Assembly (NCBI GenBank): GCA_947493745.1 | Contig: CANLSM010000001.1 | Location: 392,870 to 456,869 of the forward strand | Reading direction: 5' to 3' | Length of the DNA: 64,000 nt | From: an uncultured Paracoccaceae bacterium | Lineage (GTDB): Bacteria; Pseudomonadota; Alphaproteobacteria; Rhodobacterales; Rhodobacteraceae | In this document: positions 1 through 7,994 of the stretch, in pieces | Layout of the letters: each line of letters starts with the position of its first letter | How positions within the stretch are numbered: position 1 is the first letter of the stretch | The notes under the pieces: model-generated | Database searches by the model: none | Seen by the model: only the letters and a program-made list of their open reading frames with translations | Told to the model about the DNA's origin: nothing | Translations under genes and position numbers: made by a program

Positions 1-585
1 GAAAACCAACAAAAGGCCTGCCGTTTCAAGGGCGCGAAGCCGGGTCAGAGGCTCGCTGTTGAACAACTGGAAACTGAGCACGGCGGGCAGGAACAGGAAC
101 ATGCCCACGCTGTCCGACAGCCACCAGACAGGTAGAATGACCCAGAAGCTCGACTGGAACATCTCCTGGGTGACCATAGCGCCGAATGTCGCGGTGATGC
201 CGGTCCCTACAAATGCCGTCAAAAGCATGATTCCGATCCAGTGGGCGATGGACGCAAAGTCAATTCCGGACCGGAACACCCTTCGGATCAGATAATAGGA
301 CACCCCGACCTCGATCATGTTCACCAGCATCAGGGTGGCAGAGACGGTCATGCCGTCGCCGAGAAGCAGGTTCCCTGTCATGGCTGCCAGAGCGCAGAGC
401 GCGAAGGTCATCGGGACATTGAGGTTGCTCAGCCGGATGAGGCAGCCGAGCATGATTGCATTGGGCGGCCAGAAGGAGGAGAAACCGGAGCCCTCTCGCG
501 CTATCCAGACCGCCATGTAGCTGGTAACAAGATAGGCGATTGCCAAAAGCAACTCGGCCTTCGGAAACTCGCGATTCAACGTCAT
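1..585 (-). CDS. MASE1-domain membrane sensor protein, N-terminal part (runs off the window)
   Basis: The frame is open from an ATG at 585 to the left edge, so only the first 195 residues are visible. They are almost entirely hydrophobic, with about six membrane segments. They carry the family signs of MASE1: a WPPNAI motif near residue 41 and a WWLSDSVGMF-type segment near residue 160. MASE1 is an integral-membrane sensory domain found at the N-terminus of histidine kinases and diguanylate cyclases. The output domain lies beyond the window, so kinase versus GGDEF cannot be decided. The start lies 10 bases after the stop of the receiver gene at 596-1021, which suggests one operon and a functional partnership. 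The MASE1 call is by motif recognition. Confidence 0.68.
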   Translation of the reverse strand, partial: MTLNREFPKAELLLAIAYLVTSYMAVWIAREGSGFSSFWPPNAIMLGCLIRLSNLNVPMTFALCALAAMTGNLLLGDGMTVSATLMLVNMIEVGVSYYLIRRVFRSGIDFASIAHWIGIMLLTAFVGTGITATFGAMVTQEMFQSSFWVILPVWWLSDSVGMFLFLPAVLSFQLFNSEPLTRLRALETAGLLLVF

Positions 586-595
586 GACCGACGTC

Positions 596-1021
596 TTAGT
601 CGGGCGATACATTCATGACACCCCAATAGAGATTGAGGTGATCGACCATCTCCGCGAACCGGCCGAAATCCACCGGTTTCGTCAGGTAGGAGTTGGCATA
701 GAGCTCATAAGCTCTGGTGAGATCTGTCGGCGACGAGGATGTGGTCAGCACGACGACGGGGATTGCCTTGTATTCTGGGTCCGATTTGACGAGTTCAAGA
801 AACTCAAGCCCGCTCATCCCCGGCAGGTTCAGATCGAGCAGGATGACATGCGGACGTTCCGCATCCTCATAACCGGCTTCCTGCCTGAGAAACTTGATGG
901 CAAGATCCGCCGAGGGCACGTGGCTGATTTTGTTCGTGAACCTGTTTGCTTCGAACGTTTGTTCCAACAACTCCGCATGGGCGTCGTTGTCCTCGATAAG
1001 CAGAAAATGCACCAGTTCCAT
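596..1021 (-). CDS. Stand-alone CheY-like response regulator (receiver domain only)
   Basis: 141 residues forming a single receiver domain. The acidic pair is E10-D11, the predicted phospho-acceptor is D63 in LLDLNLPGMSG, the switch threonines are T93/T94, and K115 lies in the YLTKP motif. There is no output domain, and the inserted stretch before D63 resembles Rcp1-type receivers that pair with phytochrome-like or other sensor kinases. It is the first gene of a leftward pair with the MASE1 sensor, which favours a phosphorelay role in which that sensor or a third protein is the partner. The receiver call is secure. The partner is inferred only from adjacency. Confidence 0.9.
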   Translation of the reverse strand: MELVHFLLIEDNDAHAELLEQTFEANRFTNKISHVPSADLAIKFLRQEAGYEDAERPHVILLDLNLPGMSGLEFLELVKSDPEYKAIPVVVLTTSSSPTDLTRAYELYANSYLTKPVDFGRFAEMVDHLNLYWGVMNVSPD

Positions 1022-1125
1022 GGAAAAGACCGTTTTATGGTAAAAGACGGCTTCAGGTTAATTTACCCAGACGGTTTCGACCACTGTTTTTCGTGTATTA
1101 GTTGAAACAAAAGCAGCCTGTTCGC

Positions 1126-1431
1126 TTAATCCTTCCTGAAGAATTTCTTCTCGCGAGGTTTTCCGTCCCAGCCCGGTTTGCCACGCGGCTTGTCACCGAA
1201 AGGTTTGCCGCCGCCATCGCGGTCGCCCTTGTAGGGACGTGAGCCGCCCGAGCGTCCGTCATCCTCGCGGTGTTCCCACTTCTTCAGAAGTACCGATTGG
1301 AAGCTGTCCCGACCGATCTCGCCTTCATGACACCAGACGGTCTGGATGTTTTCGCCATCAACGGCTTCCACAGCCATCCGCATGGAGCCCGAGTTCAGAA
1401 CGACGATATCACCAACTTTGTAAGTTGCCAT
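1126..1431 (-). CDS. DUF2158 (YodC-like) family protein with basic glycine-rich tail
   Basis: 101 residues. The first ~55 residues match the small DUF2158/YodC beta-barrel family: a VGDIVVLNSGSMRM start, then TVWCHEG and SFQSVLLKKWE. The remaining ~45 residues are a low-complexity tail rich in Gly, Lys, Arg and Asp, probably disordered and able to bind nucleic acid or acidic partners; that role is inference. The molecular function of the family is not established. The gene stands alone between the denitrification cluster and the sensor pair, reads leftward, and has its own upstream region containing a 10-bp tandem repeat. Confidence 0.7.
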   Translation of the reverse strand: MATYKVGDIVVLNSGSMRMAVEAVDGENIQTVWCHEGEIGRDSFQSVLLKKWEHREDDGRSGGSRPYKGDRDGGGKPFGDKPRGKPGWDGKPREKKFFRKD

Positions 1432-1715
1432 GGATGCACCTTTGATCGAAAGAGCAGCCCCAGGAGGCTGTAAGCCGCTTTATTGCGCTTTATTGTTTTG
1501 GACGTCCAGCGGATTCGTGAGCTTCCGGTTCAGGTGTGAAACGTGGTGCATCCCTGTCCCTGATGGACGTGGCGGCCGTTCTTTGTCGAGATACGTCATG
1601 CGAGGGTGGATCAAGCATCACAGACCCGGGATTCGGTTTGCGGTCGAGGCGCGCTCGCCTCAGCTTCGCCAACGGTCGCGGGGCACTGCTGTTCGAGCAC
1701 GATCCCCGCTTCATG
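1432..1715. other. Gene-free stretch between nirV and the DUF2158 gene
   Basis: No convincing gene is visible. It holds a small hairpin at 1646-1661 (GAGGCG/CGCCTC) just past the nirV stop without a T-run, a CAGCC/GGCTG hairpin at 1455-1470, and a tandem 10-bp repeat at 1476-1495. The last two lie 24 to 64 bases upstream of the DUF2158 start and could belong to its promoter or leader. Confidence 0.5.
1476..1495. repeat. Perfect tandem repeat of a 10-bp unit
   Basis: CGCTTTATTG occurs twice back to back (1476-1485 and 1486-1495), 45 bases upstream of the DUF2158 start. It is the only AT-rich patch in the region. It may overlap promoter elements or be a direct-repeat operator; no regulator can be named. 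Confidence 0.6.
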
Positions 1716-2468
1716 CTAACTTCGGGCCTTTGGTGCGCCATCACTGACCAGACGCATCCCCAGATGGGCAGGTGGTGTGCCAACAGCGCAACCACCACGT
1801 GCCGGATCGCGAACAAGGAGCGGGACAGCGGCAATATGTTCGCCACCCACAAAGAATGCAGGGCAGTGGTCGCGCGTGATCTCACTCTTTGCAGAGCCGG
1901 AATAGCAGTCCATTGTCCATTCCCAGACGCTGCCATTGAGATCGACAATACCTTGAGATGTGGTGTCGAACGATCCCCGTGCACGCAGCGCACGTTTGGT
2001 CTGCGGCTCCATCAGATAGGCCGATGCCCAGGTCAAGTCAGGATCGGTGAAGATCGGATCGGGTTTTTCCGGCAGCACTTCGGCGGCCATGTATTCCCAC
2101 TCCATCAGGGTGGGAAGACGAAATGTGACGTCTGCACCCTCGTTGATCCAGTCAAGGTATTCGGACACATCCACGTAGGACAGGCCTGTGGCGGGCATTT
2201 CGCTCTCGGCGTGGTTGCCCGGGACCCGCAATGCGAGGGTGCAGGCACCGGCATCATGGCAGGTGTTCCATTCGGCAATGCTGACTTCGTATTTCATGAC
2301 GTAGAGCAGCGTCCCGTCGGGCATCGGAACCGGCTGTTCGGCCATTTCAGGTGCATGGCCGTGTCCGGGACCACCCATCTGCTGTGTGGCCCCGATAAAG
2401 GCGGCCACCGCCAACACGGCACAGATAGCGATAACGCCTCTTGCGGTGTTGACGATGGCGGGCTTCAT
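1716..2468 (-). CDS. nirV: NirV-like formylglycine-generating-enzyme (FGE/SUMF1-fold) protein
   Basis: 250 residues with an N-terminal hydrophobic anchor or signal (about residues 9-28), then an FGE-sulfatase domain. Recognisable elements are VMKYEVSIAEW near residue 58, FRLPTLMEWEY near 116, GIVDLNGSVWEWT near 173 and a final HLGMRLV. NirV commonly follows nirK in alphaproteobacterial denitrifiers; its exact role in nitrite reductase maturation is unsettled. The gene begins 15 bases after the nirK stop and is almost certainly cotranscribed with it. The cysteines typical of sulfatase-activating FGEs are not obvious, so it is probably not a true sulfatase activator. Confidence 0.85.
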   Translation of the reverse strand: MKPAIVNTARGVIAICAVLAVAAFIGATQQMGGPGHGHAPEMAEQPVPMPDGTLLYVMKYEVSIAEWNTCHDAGACTLALRVPGNHAESEMPATGLSYVDVSEYLDWINEGADVTFRLPTLMEWEYMAAEVLPEKPDPIFTDPDLTWASAYLMEPQTKRALRARGSFDTTSQGIVDLNGSVWEWTMDCYSGSAKSEITRDHCPAFFVGGEHIAAVPLLVRDPARGGCAVGTPPAHLGMRLVSDGAPKARS

Positions 2469-2483
2469 TTTTCGGATCTCCGA

Positions 2484-3695
2484 TCAGGTTTCGAAGACGC
2501 GCGGAGCGACAACCTGCTCCATGAGGCTGTTGTTCCAGCTGCCTTCCACAACGAAATGTGCGGCAGCGCCCAGCAAGGTGGCCTCGATCAGATTGTGATT
2601 TACATATGCGTAAACGCCCGGCTGCTCGAAGGTATACATCGCTGCCATCGCGGTGCCGCCACGCACGAACCAGGTTTCCAGACCTGTCAGTGGCGGATCG
2701 CTGAACGAGGTTTCCCACACATAGTTGCCGTGCCCGCCAATCAGGTGAGGTCGGCTGTCGCGGTTAGCCTGATTGTGGATCATCAGGACAGTTTCCCCCA
2801 CCTTGGCCTGCAGCGCGTTTTCACCGGTCAGCGCGCCGACCGCACCGTTGAAGACACAATGCGTCGGGGTCAGTGTACGCATTGCTTCAAGGCTGTCTGC
2901 GTAGTCATCACCGGCGGCCTCGTATGTGAGAAACTCACCGGAGGCGTCCTTGGGCAGATAATAATCCTGCTCACCGATATAGGCGATGCTGTCATAGCGC
3001 AGCGGGTTTCCGTCGGCGTCTTTCAGGCCATCGCGGGGGAGCACCATGACCGCCCCGTTCATGCCGTGAGTGACGTGATACGGTATCATCGCGCCACCGG
3101 GGGCACAGTGGTAGGTGAAACAACCCGGCTTGGTGGCTTTCCAGCGCAAGACAGTTTCCTCGCCGGGGAAGATGTGGGTCAGACCACCGCCACCCAACGC
3201 ACCGGTGGATGCGTGAAAGTCGATGTTGTGTTCCATCTGGCTGTCGAGGGGATTGCGCAGGGTGAGTTCCACCATGTCGCCTTCGTGGCAGATGATCAGC
3301 GGGCCCGGAACCGAGCCGTTATAGGTCAGCGCCCAGACGCTTGCGCCTGTGTCTTCGTCAACCACCATCAGACGTTCGGTCGTTTCCATGGTAATTTCGA
3401 TGATCTTCGGCCCGCCTGTGGCGACCTGCTCGTGTTCAGGTGCAAAGGGCGGCGCGACGAGTTCCTGCTTGACGCGCGTGTACCCGGACAGGTCAGCGGG
3501 TTCGGCTTCCACCTGTGCCTGAGCCTCTGCCTTGATAAAGCGGGCGGCGGGCGGTTGGATGCGGGGTATCGCGCTGCGGCGCTGGTTTGCAAATGCGGCA
3601 GTTCCGCTCATCGCGGCAGCGCCGGCAAGGACGGACCCGCGCAGGACATTGCGGCGGCTGGTTTGTGTCAGTCCAGGATTGATGAACTTGGTCAT
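2484..3695 (-). CDS. nirK: Copper-containing nitrite reductase NirK
   Basis: Reduces nitrite to nitric oxide in the periplasm as a homotrimer with type 1 and type 2 copper. About 403 residues from an ATG preceded by GGAGG at the right distance. A twin-arginine motif (SRRNVLRG) is followed by a signal peptide, an unusually long linker to about residue 85, and two cupredoxin domains. Copper-ligand motifs are all present: [28 protein letters not shown] (type 1 Cys, His and Met, plus a type 2 His) and RPHLIGGHG (second-domain type 2 His). It sits between the pseudoazurin gene (60-base gap upstream) and nirV. Expression is probably controlled by the NnrR-like regulator through the pseudoazurin promoter. 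Confidence 0.97.
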   Translation of the reverse strand: MTKFINPGLTQTSRRNVLRGSVLAGAAAMSGTAAFANQRRSAIPRIQPPAARFIKAEAQAQVEAEPADLSGYTRVKQELVAPPFAPEHEQVATGGPKIIEITMETTERLMVVDEDTGASVWALTYNGSVPGPLIICHEGDMVELTLRNPLDSQMEHNIDFHASTGALGGGGLTHIFPGEETVLRWKATKPGCFTYHCAPGGAMIPYHVTHGMNGAVMVLPRDGLKDADGNPLRYDSIAYIGEQDYYLPKDASGEFLTYEAAGDDYADSLEAMRTLTPTHCVFNGAVGALTGENALQAKVGETVLMIHNQANRDSRPHLIGGHGNYVWETSFSDPPLTGLETWFVRGGTAMAAMYTFEQPGVYAYVNHNLIEATLLGAAAHFVVEGSWNNSLMEQVVAPRVFET

Positions 3696-3755
3696 TCGTT
3701 CCTCCATGTGATCGGGGTTGGTACGAAAGCGTCGGCTGTCTTCACCGAGCTTTGG

Positions 3756-4187
3756 TCAGAAGCGGGCAAGCTGCGCTTCAAAGCGTTCCTTGGCTTTGCG
3801 TGGCAGGCGGCCTTCCAGGAAATCCTCGGGCGCTTCCACATCACCGACGGCGATGGTCATCACCATCCCCATGGCAAAGTGAGGCTTGCAGATAACGCCA
3901 TAGACGCCCTCGATATCGAGAGTGACCTCGATTTCCTCATTGTTGCGACCCTTGAAGGCCTCCGCTCCCTCCGGCAGCATGCCATCCCCGGTTTCGGCGT
4001 TATCGCCGCGATCGGTTGCGACGAAGCGGATCGTGTCGCCCGGGGCCACACGTACGAATGCAGGCTCAAAGACCATCCGTTCGCCGTCAGGGCCCTTGTT
4101 GAGCATCTGAATTTCGACTGTTTCAGCAAGGGCGACGCTGCCCATCAGGGCAAAGATCGCCATACCTGCTGCGAGTTTGCGGATCAT
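3756..4187 (-). CDS. Pseudoazurin-family cupredoxin with an altered copper site
   Basis: 143 residues with a Sec signal peptide (1-21) and a pseudoazurin domain. Pseudoazurin is the usual small blue-copper electron donor to NirK. The C-terminal ligand loop is intact (C-x2-H with the following Met in ICKPHFAMGM). The N-terminal ligand histidine, normally in a KGHNVE-type motif, is replaced by aspartate (DRGDNAE, residue 62, codon 4002-4004 read GAT on the minus strand). Loss of that His should abolish or change the type 1 copper centre. Position ahead of nirK and nirV indicates one operon. The fold assignment is strong; whether it still carries electrons is open. Confidence 0.88.
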   Translation of the reverse strand: MIRKLAAGMAIFALMGSVALAETVEIQMLNKGPDGERMVFEPAFVRVAPGDTIRFVATDRGDNAETGDGMLPEGAEAFKGRNNEEIEVTLDIEGVYGVICKPHFAMGMVMTIAVGDVEAPEDFLEGRLPRKAKERFEAQLARF

Positions 4188-4252
4188 CGGCTTTCCTTTC
4201 GGTTATCTGCATGTCCTGGTTGCAATCTTAAGGAATGCCCGCGCAGCCGACG

Positions 4253-4266
4253 TTGTGCTGGAGCAA
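4253..4266. promoter_or_regulatory. Candidate Crp/Fnr-type (NnrR) box, TTG-N8-CAA
   Basis: TTGTGCTGGAGCAA lies between the divergent pseudoazurin (start 4187) and nnrR (start 4312) genes. The outer TTG and CAA match the spacing of Fnr/NnrR-family sites; the inner half-sites are not well conserved, so this is weaker than the box at 5304. It would serve the pseudoazurin-nirK-nirV operon, nnrR autoregulation, or both. Confidence 0.45.
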
Positions 4267-4311
4267 AGAACGCGACGAAACCGGCGCATTCATCTTTTGA
4301 AAGTTCCCGCG

Positions 4312-5049
4312 ATGTATGGCAGCGTTTTCCGGATGGACGCAGCACCCGCACGCACCGCCTTTCCAAGGCTTGACGAAAGCTTGCTCTCGCGCCTGCCCCC
4401 CTTTTCCAAGCTCGACAGACGGCAGATCCGCACCATCCTCGATCAGGCGACGTCGCGGCGGTATGAAAGCGGCGTTTCAATCTTTGACGAAGGCGCACCT
4501 GCAGAGCGGTTTTACATGTTGCTGGACGGGTATGTGCGCGTGGTGCGCATCACGCCGACAGGCGAACAGGTTACCGCTCTGCACATCCCCGCAGGCCAGT
4601 TGCTGGGGATCGCGCGGGCGATCGGGAAGACGGTCTATCCCGCAACGGCGATAGCGGCGACAGAGTCCATCGCATTGAGCTGGCCGATGCATCTCTGGGA
4701 TCGCTTCGTCGCTGACTATGACGGATTTGCCACCGGGACCTACAAGACGATCGGGGATCGTATGGGTGAAATGAATACGCGCATTGTGGAGATGGCCACC
4801 CAACAGGTCGAACAGCGTGTGGCGAACGCGCTTTTGCGCCTGATCAATCAAACCGGGCGCAAGGTCGCAAACGGGATCGAGATCGACTTTCCGATCACCC
4901 GTCAGGATCTGTCCGAGTTGACAGCCACCACCCTGCACACCGTCAGCAGGTTGCTCAGCGCCTGGGAAAGACAGGGCCTCGTGCAAAGCAGTCGCAAGCG
5001 GATCGTGGTATGTGATCCGCACGCCCTGATGGTCCTAGCTCAGGCCTAG
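4312..5049 (+). CDS. nnrR: Crp/Fnr-family regulator, NnrR/DNR-like
   Basis: About 245 residues from ATG 4312; an in-frame ATG at 4333 is also possible, and neither has a strong ribosome site. An N-terminal cyclic-nucleotide-binding-type beta-roll is followed by a long dimer helix (near ERMGEMNTRIVEMATQQVEQ) and a C-terminal helix-turn-helix (ITRQDLSELTATTLHTVSR), whose recognition helix resembles NnrR proteins. The N-terminal cysteine cluster of oxygen-sensing FNR is absent, so an iron-sulfur sensor is unlikely and an NO-responsive role is the better guess. It lies between the nir and nor operons, both preceded by TTG-N8-CAA boxes. The family is certain; NO sensing is inferred from context. 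Confidence 0.85.
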   Translation: MYGSVFRMDAAPARTAFPRLDESLLSRLPPFSKLDRRQIRTILDQATSRRYESGVSIFDEGAPAERFYMLLDGYVRVVRITPTGEQVTALHIPAGQLLGIARAIGKTVYPATAIAATESIALSWPMHLWDRFVADYDGFATGTYKTIGDRMGEMNTRIVEMATQQVEQRVANALLRLINQTGRKVANGIEIDFPITRQDLSELTATTLHTVSRLLSAWERQGLVQSSRKRIVVCDPHALMVLAQA

Positions 5050-5255
5050 ACAGCGACGGCGGCCATCAGTTCCGCCATGAACATGTCCAGGTCGAGATGA
5101 TATTCCGCAGAGGCATCAACGATTGTGTGGAACGGGCTGACCACACAGCCGACGCATAACATCCTGTGACGCAGGAACACCGGAATTGTCTGCGGCCAGT
5201 ATCTCATCAGGTCGGCCAACGGCAAATCGGGATCGTCGGGCTTCAAGGCACGCAT
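5046..5255 (-). CDS. DUF1858-domain small redox-disulfide protein
   Basis: 69 residues, cytoplasmic, with a single C34-x2-C37 pair (MLCVGCVV) in the context typical of DUF1858 proteins, a family named for its association with hybrid-cluster proteins and a presumed redox disulfide. Such genes recur beside nor and nnr genes in denitrifiers. It is transcribed divergently from norC and shares the intergenic region with the best NnrR box of the window, so NO-responsive expression is plausible. Its stop codon overlaps the nnrR stop tail to tail in the shared CTAG. The biochemical role is unknown. Confidence 0.82.
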   Translation of the reverse strand: MRALKPDDPDLPLADLMRYWPQTIPVFLRHRMLCVGCVVSPFHTIVDASAEYHLDLDMFMAELMAAVAV

Positions 5256-5303
5256 GTCCGCCTCCTCTCAGCCATCAGGTTAGCCACGCAAACGCGCAGA
5301 ACG

Positions 5304-5317
5304 TTGCGCTAGCACAA
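5304..5317. promoter_or_regulatory. NnrR-type operator upstream of norC
   Basis: TTGCGCTAGCACAA fits the TTGCG-N4-CACAA pattern described for NnrR-regulated promoters in Rhodobacter-type denitrifiers, and is nearly palindromic. Its centre is about 66 bases before the norC start and about 55 bases before the divergent DUF1858 start, so one site could serve both genes. Confidence 0.75.
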
Positions 5318-5376
5318 CTTGTTTGAGCTTCGAGCGCGTTAAAAAACGGCCATCCCGCATTCAAGGAGGCCGTAAC

Positions 5377-5829
5377 ATGGCTGAATTTCTGACCAAATCA
5401 CGGGCGCGAAACATCTTCTATGGGGGATCGGTCTTCTTTGTCGTGATCTTCGCGGGGATGACCTTCCATTCACACAGATATGTCGTCCGGACGTCGACGG
5501 CCGGAATGCCGCTCAGCGAAGCGGTCATACACGGCAAGCATGTCTGGGAACGTAACTCTTGCATCAACTGCCACACGCTGCACGGGGAAGGTGCATACTT
5601 CGCGCCCGAGGTTGGCAACGTGATGACCCGTTGGGGTGTGCTGGACAACCCGGAGGATGCCTTCGAGACGCTCAAGGCCTGGATCGAGGCACAACCCAGC
5701 GGCATCGAGGGCCGCCGACAAATGCCGGGATATGACCTGACCGATGAAGACATCCGAGGCCTCGCAGAATTTCTGCGGTGGGCAGATCAGACCGACACCC
5801 AGGGCTGGCCGCCCAATGATGCGGGATAA
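5377..5829 (+). CDS. norC: Nitric oxide reductase subunit C (NorC)
   Basis: 150 residues starting at an ATG preceded by AAGGAGG; in-frame codons upstream are not needed. Membrane-anchored cytochrome c subunit of cytochrome c-dependent NO reductase. One transmembrane helix spans about residues 13-30, and a periplasmic domain carries the heme motif C62-I-N-C65-H66 and the distal ligand M116 (RRQMPGY). It accepts electrons from periplasmic carriers and passes them to NorB. First gene of norCBQD, with norB starting 12 bases after its stop. Length matches the family. Confidence 0.97.
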   Translation: MAEFLTKSRARNIFYGGSVFFVVIFAGMTFHSHRYVVRTSTAGMPLSEAVIHGKHVWERNSCINCHTLHGEGAYFAPEVGNVMTRWGVLDNPEDAFETLKAWIEAQPSGIEGRRQMPGYDLTDEDIRGLAEFLRWADQTDTQGWPPNDAG

Positions 5830-5841
5830 GGAGCGCAGATC

Positions 5842-7191
5842 ATGAAATATCAATCACAGAAAGTGGCTTACTGGTACTTCCTTGCGGCAATGGCGTTGTT
5901 CGGCATTCAGGTTCTGGGCGGACTCCTCGCCGGGTGGGTCTATGTCTCGCCCAATTTCCTGTCTGAACTCCTGCCGTTCAACGTTATCCGGATGATCCAC
6001 ACCAACGCACTTATCGTTTGGTTGTTGCTGGGCTTTTTCGGGGCGGCCTACTTCTTGATCCCCGAGGAATCCGAGCGTGAGATATGGTCGCCGAAACTGG
6101 CCTATATCCAGCTGGTCATGCTGCTGGTCGGGACGCTCGGCGCTGTGGGTTCCTATCTTGTCGGGATCCATGGCGGGCGCGAATTTCTGGAGCAACCCCT
6201 CTGGGTGAAATTCGGCATTCTGGTGGCGGCTCTGATCTTCCTGCTGAACATTTCGATGACGGTGCTGGCGGGCAAGAAAACAGCGATCACCAATGTGTTG
6301 CTGATGGGGCTCTGGCTTTTGTCATTGTTGTGGGTGTTTGCATTCATCAACCCGAGCAACCTGTCACTGGACAAGATGTACTGGTGGTTTGTCGTCCATC
6401 TCTGGGTCGAGGCAACATGGGAACTGGTAATGGCTGCAGTCCTTGCCTTCCTGCTGTTCAAGCTGACGGGGGTGGACCGCGAGGTGGTCGAAAAGTGGCT
6501 CTATATCATCGTGGCCACGGCGCTTTTCAGCGGAATTCTGGGCACCGGGCACCACTTCTACTGGATCGGCCTGCCAGCGTATTGGCAATGGGTCGGATCG
6601 ATCTTCTCAACCTTCGAGGTCATCCCGTTTTTCCTGATGATGTCGTTTGCATTCGTCATGGTCTGGAAAGGCCGCAGGAACCACCCCAACAAGGCGGCCC
6701 TGCTGTGGTCGCTTGGATCCAGTACGGTCGCCTTCTTCGGGGCAGGTGTCTGGGGGTTCCTGCACACCTTGCACGGGGTGAACTTCTACAGCCACGGCAC
6801 CCAGATCACGGCTGCGCATGGGCATCTCGCCTTTTACGGGGCCTATGTCGCCCTGAACCTGGCGATCTTTACCTATGCCATGCCGATGCTGCGCGAGCGC
6901 GCGCCCTACAATCAGGTGCTCAACATGGTGTCTTTCTGGCTGATGACAGGCGGCATGGCGTTCATGACCTTCGTACTGACATTTGCGGGAACCATCCAGA
7001 CCCACATGCAGCGCGTGCTGGGCGACTATTACATGACCGTGCAGGATGATCTTGCGATCTTCTATCTGATGCGCTTTGGCGCCGGTGCTGCCGTGGTAAT
7101 CGGTGCACTCCTGTTCATCTATTCGTTGCTGGTTGTGCGCAAGGACGAGATAATCGCACCGGGTCCGGCCGTGCAGACGCCCGGAGAATAG
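5842..7191 (+). CDS. norB: Nitric oxide reductase large subunit (NorB)
   Basis: 449 residues with twelve predicted membrane helices, a heme-copper-oxidase superfamily member that reduces two NO to N2O. Conserved ligands can be read off: H53 and H328 for heme b, H326 for heme b3, and H186, H237 and H238 for the non-heme iron. E190 lies in the HLWVEATWE motif typical of cNor. There is no fused N-terminal quinol domain, so it is the cytochrome c-dependent form, consistent with norC directly upstream. The start ATG follows an AAGGAG site at 5828. norQ begins 3 bases after the stop. Confidence 0.98.
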   Translation: MKYQSQKVAYWYFLAAMALFGIQVLGGLLAGWVYVSPNFLSELLPFNVIRMIHTNALIVWLLLGFFGAAYFLIPEESEREIWSPKLAYIQLVMLLVGTLGAVGSYLVGIHGGREFLEQPLWVKFGILVAALIFLLNISMTVLAGKKTAITNVLLMGLWLLSLLWVFAFINPSNLSLDKMYWWFVVHLWVEATWELVMAAVLAFLLFKLTGVDREVVEKWLYIIVATALFSGILGTGHHFYWIGLPAYWQWVGSIFSTFEVIPFFLMMSFAFVMVWKGRRNHPNKAALLWSLGSSTVAFFGAGVWGFLHTLHGVNFYSHGTQITAAHGHLAFYGAYVALNLAIFTYAMPMLRERAPYNQVLNMVSFWLMTGGMAFMTFVLTFAGTIQTHMQRVLGDYYMTVQDDLAIFYLMRFGAGAAVVIGALLFIYSLLVVRKDEIIAPGPAVQTPGE

Positions 7192-7194
7192 GCA

Positions 7195-7989
7195 ATGAAC
7201 ATCGCAACACACCCTGCCTTGCCGTTCTATCAGGCAACCGGTCGCGAATGTGATCTGTTCCAGATGGCCCATGACAACAGTTTGCCGCTTCTCTTGAAGG
7301 GGCCGACCGGCTGCGGCAAAACCCGGTTCGTGGAGCACATGGCCGCGAAACTCGGCAAGCCGCTCTATACTGTGGCCTGCCATGATGATCTGACAGCGGC
7401 AGATCTTATCGGCCGCTACCTGCTGAAAGGTGGTGACACTGTCTGGGTGGATGGTCCGCTGACGCATGCCGTGCGGGAGGGTGGGATCTGCTATCTTGAT
7501 GAGGTGGTCGAGGCGCGCAAGGATGTCACGGTTGTCCTGCACCCGCTGACCGACACGCGGCGCACCCTGATGATTGATCGTACCGGCGAAGAGCTGACCG
7601 CACCGAAGGGCTTTATGCTGGTCGCCAGCTATAACCCCGGTTATCAAAACGTGCTTAAGCGGCTGAAACCGTCTACACGGCAACGGTTTCTGTCGATCTC
7701 CTTCGATTTTCCCGATCCCGAGACCGAAACAGCTGTCGTTACCCGGGAAAGCGGGCTTGATGCACGACGTGTTGGCCCGCTGGTTCGGCTGGCAGGCCAT
7801 ATCCGCAACCTGTCCGGGATGGACCTTGAAGAAGGCGTCTCGACCCGATTGTTGATTTATGCCGCGACCTTGATGGCGGGGGGCATGAGCGTGGACAACG
7901 CGCTGGAGGCTGCGGTGATCGAACCGCTTAGCGACGACGTGGACGTGCAGCAATCGCTGCGCGATCTTGTCAGCACGATCTACGGATAG
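7195..7989 (+). CDS. norQ: NorQ, MoxR-type AAA+ ATPase for NO reductase activation
   Basis: 264 residues. The Walker A motif GPTGCGKT (about residues 38-45), Walker B-like ICYLDEV (about 97-103) and a later arginine-containing segment define a MoxR/CbbQ/NorQ AAA+ protein. NorQ acts with the von Willebrand domain protein NorD to insert the non-heme iron of NorB; this role is established for the family. Position between norB and norD, with gaps of 3 and 5 bases, makes the assignment firm. Cytoplasmic. Confidence 0.95.
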   Translation: MNIATHPALPFYQATGRECDLFQMAHDNSLPLLLKGPTGCGKTRFVEHMAAKLGKPLYTVACHDDLTAADLIGRYLLKGGDTVWVDGPLTHAVREGGICYLDEVVEARKDVTVVLHPLTDTRRTLMIDRTGEELTAPKGFMLVASYNPGYQNVLKRLKPSTRQRFLSISFDFPDPETETAVVTRESGLDARRVGPLVRLAGHIRNLSGMDLEEGVSTRLLIYAATLMAGGMSVDNALEAAVIEPLSDDVDVQQSLRDLVSTIYG

Positions 7990-7994
7990 GTGTC

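Noticed and set aside
1536..4373. 945-codon open frame on the + strand opposite nirV, nirK and pseudoazurin
   Set aside because: It is antisense to three secure genes, has no recognisable domain or ribosome site, and is explained by third-position GC bias.
4312..5049. Oxygen-sensing FNR with an iron-sulfur cluster
   Set aside because: The N-terminal cysteine cluster is missing; an NnrR/DNR-type assignment fits better.
6607..7953. 448-codon open frame on the - strand opposite norB and norQ
   Set aside because: Antisense shadow of two secure nor genes.
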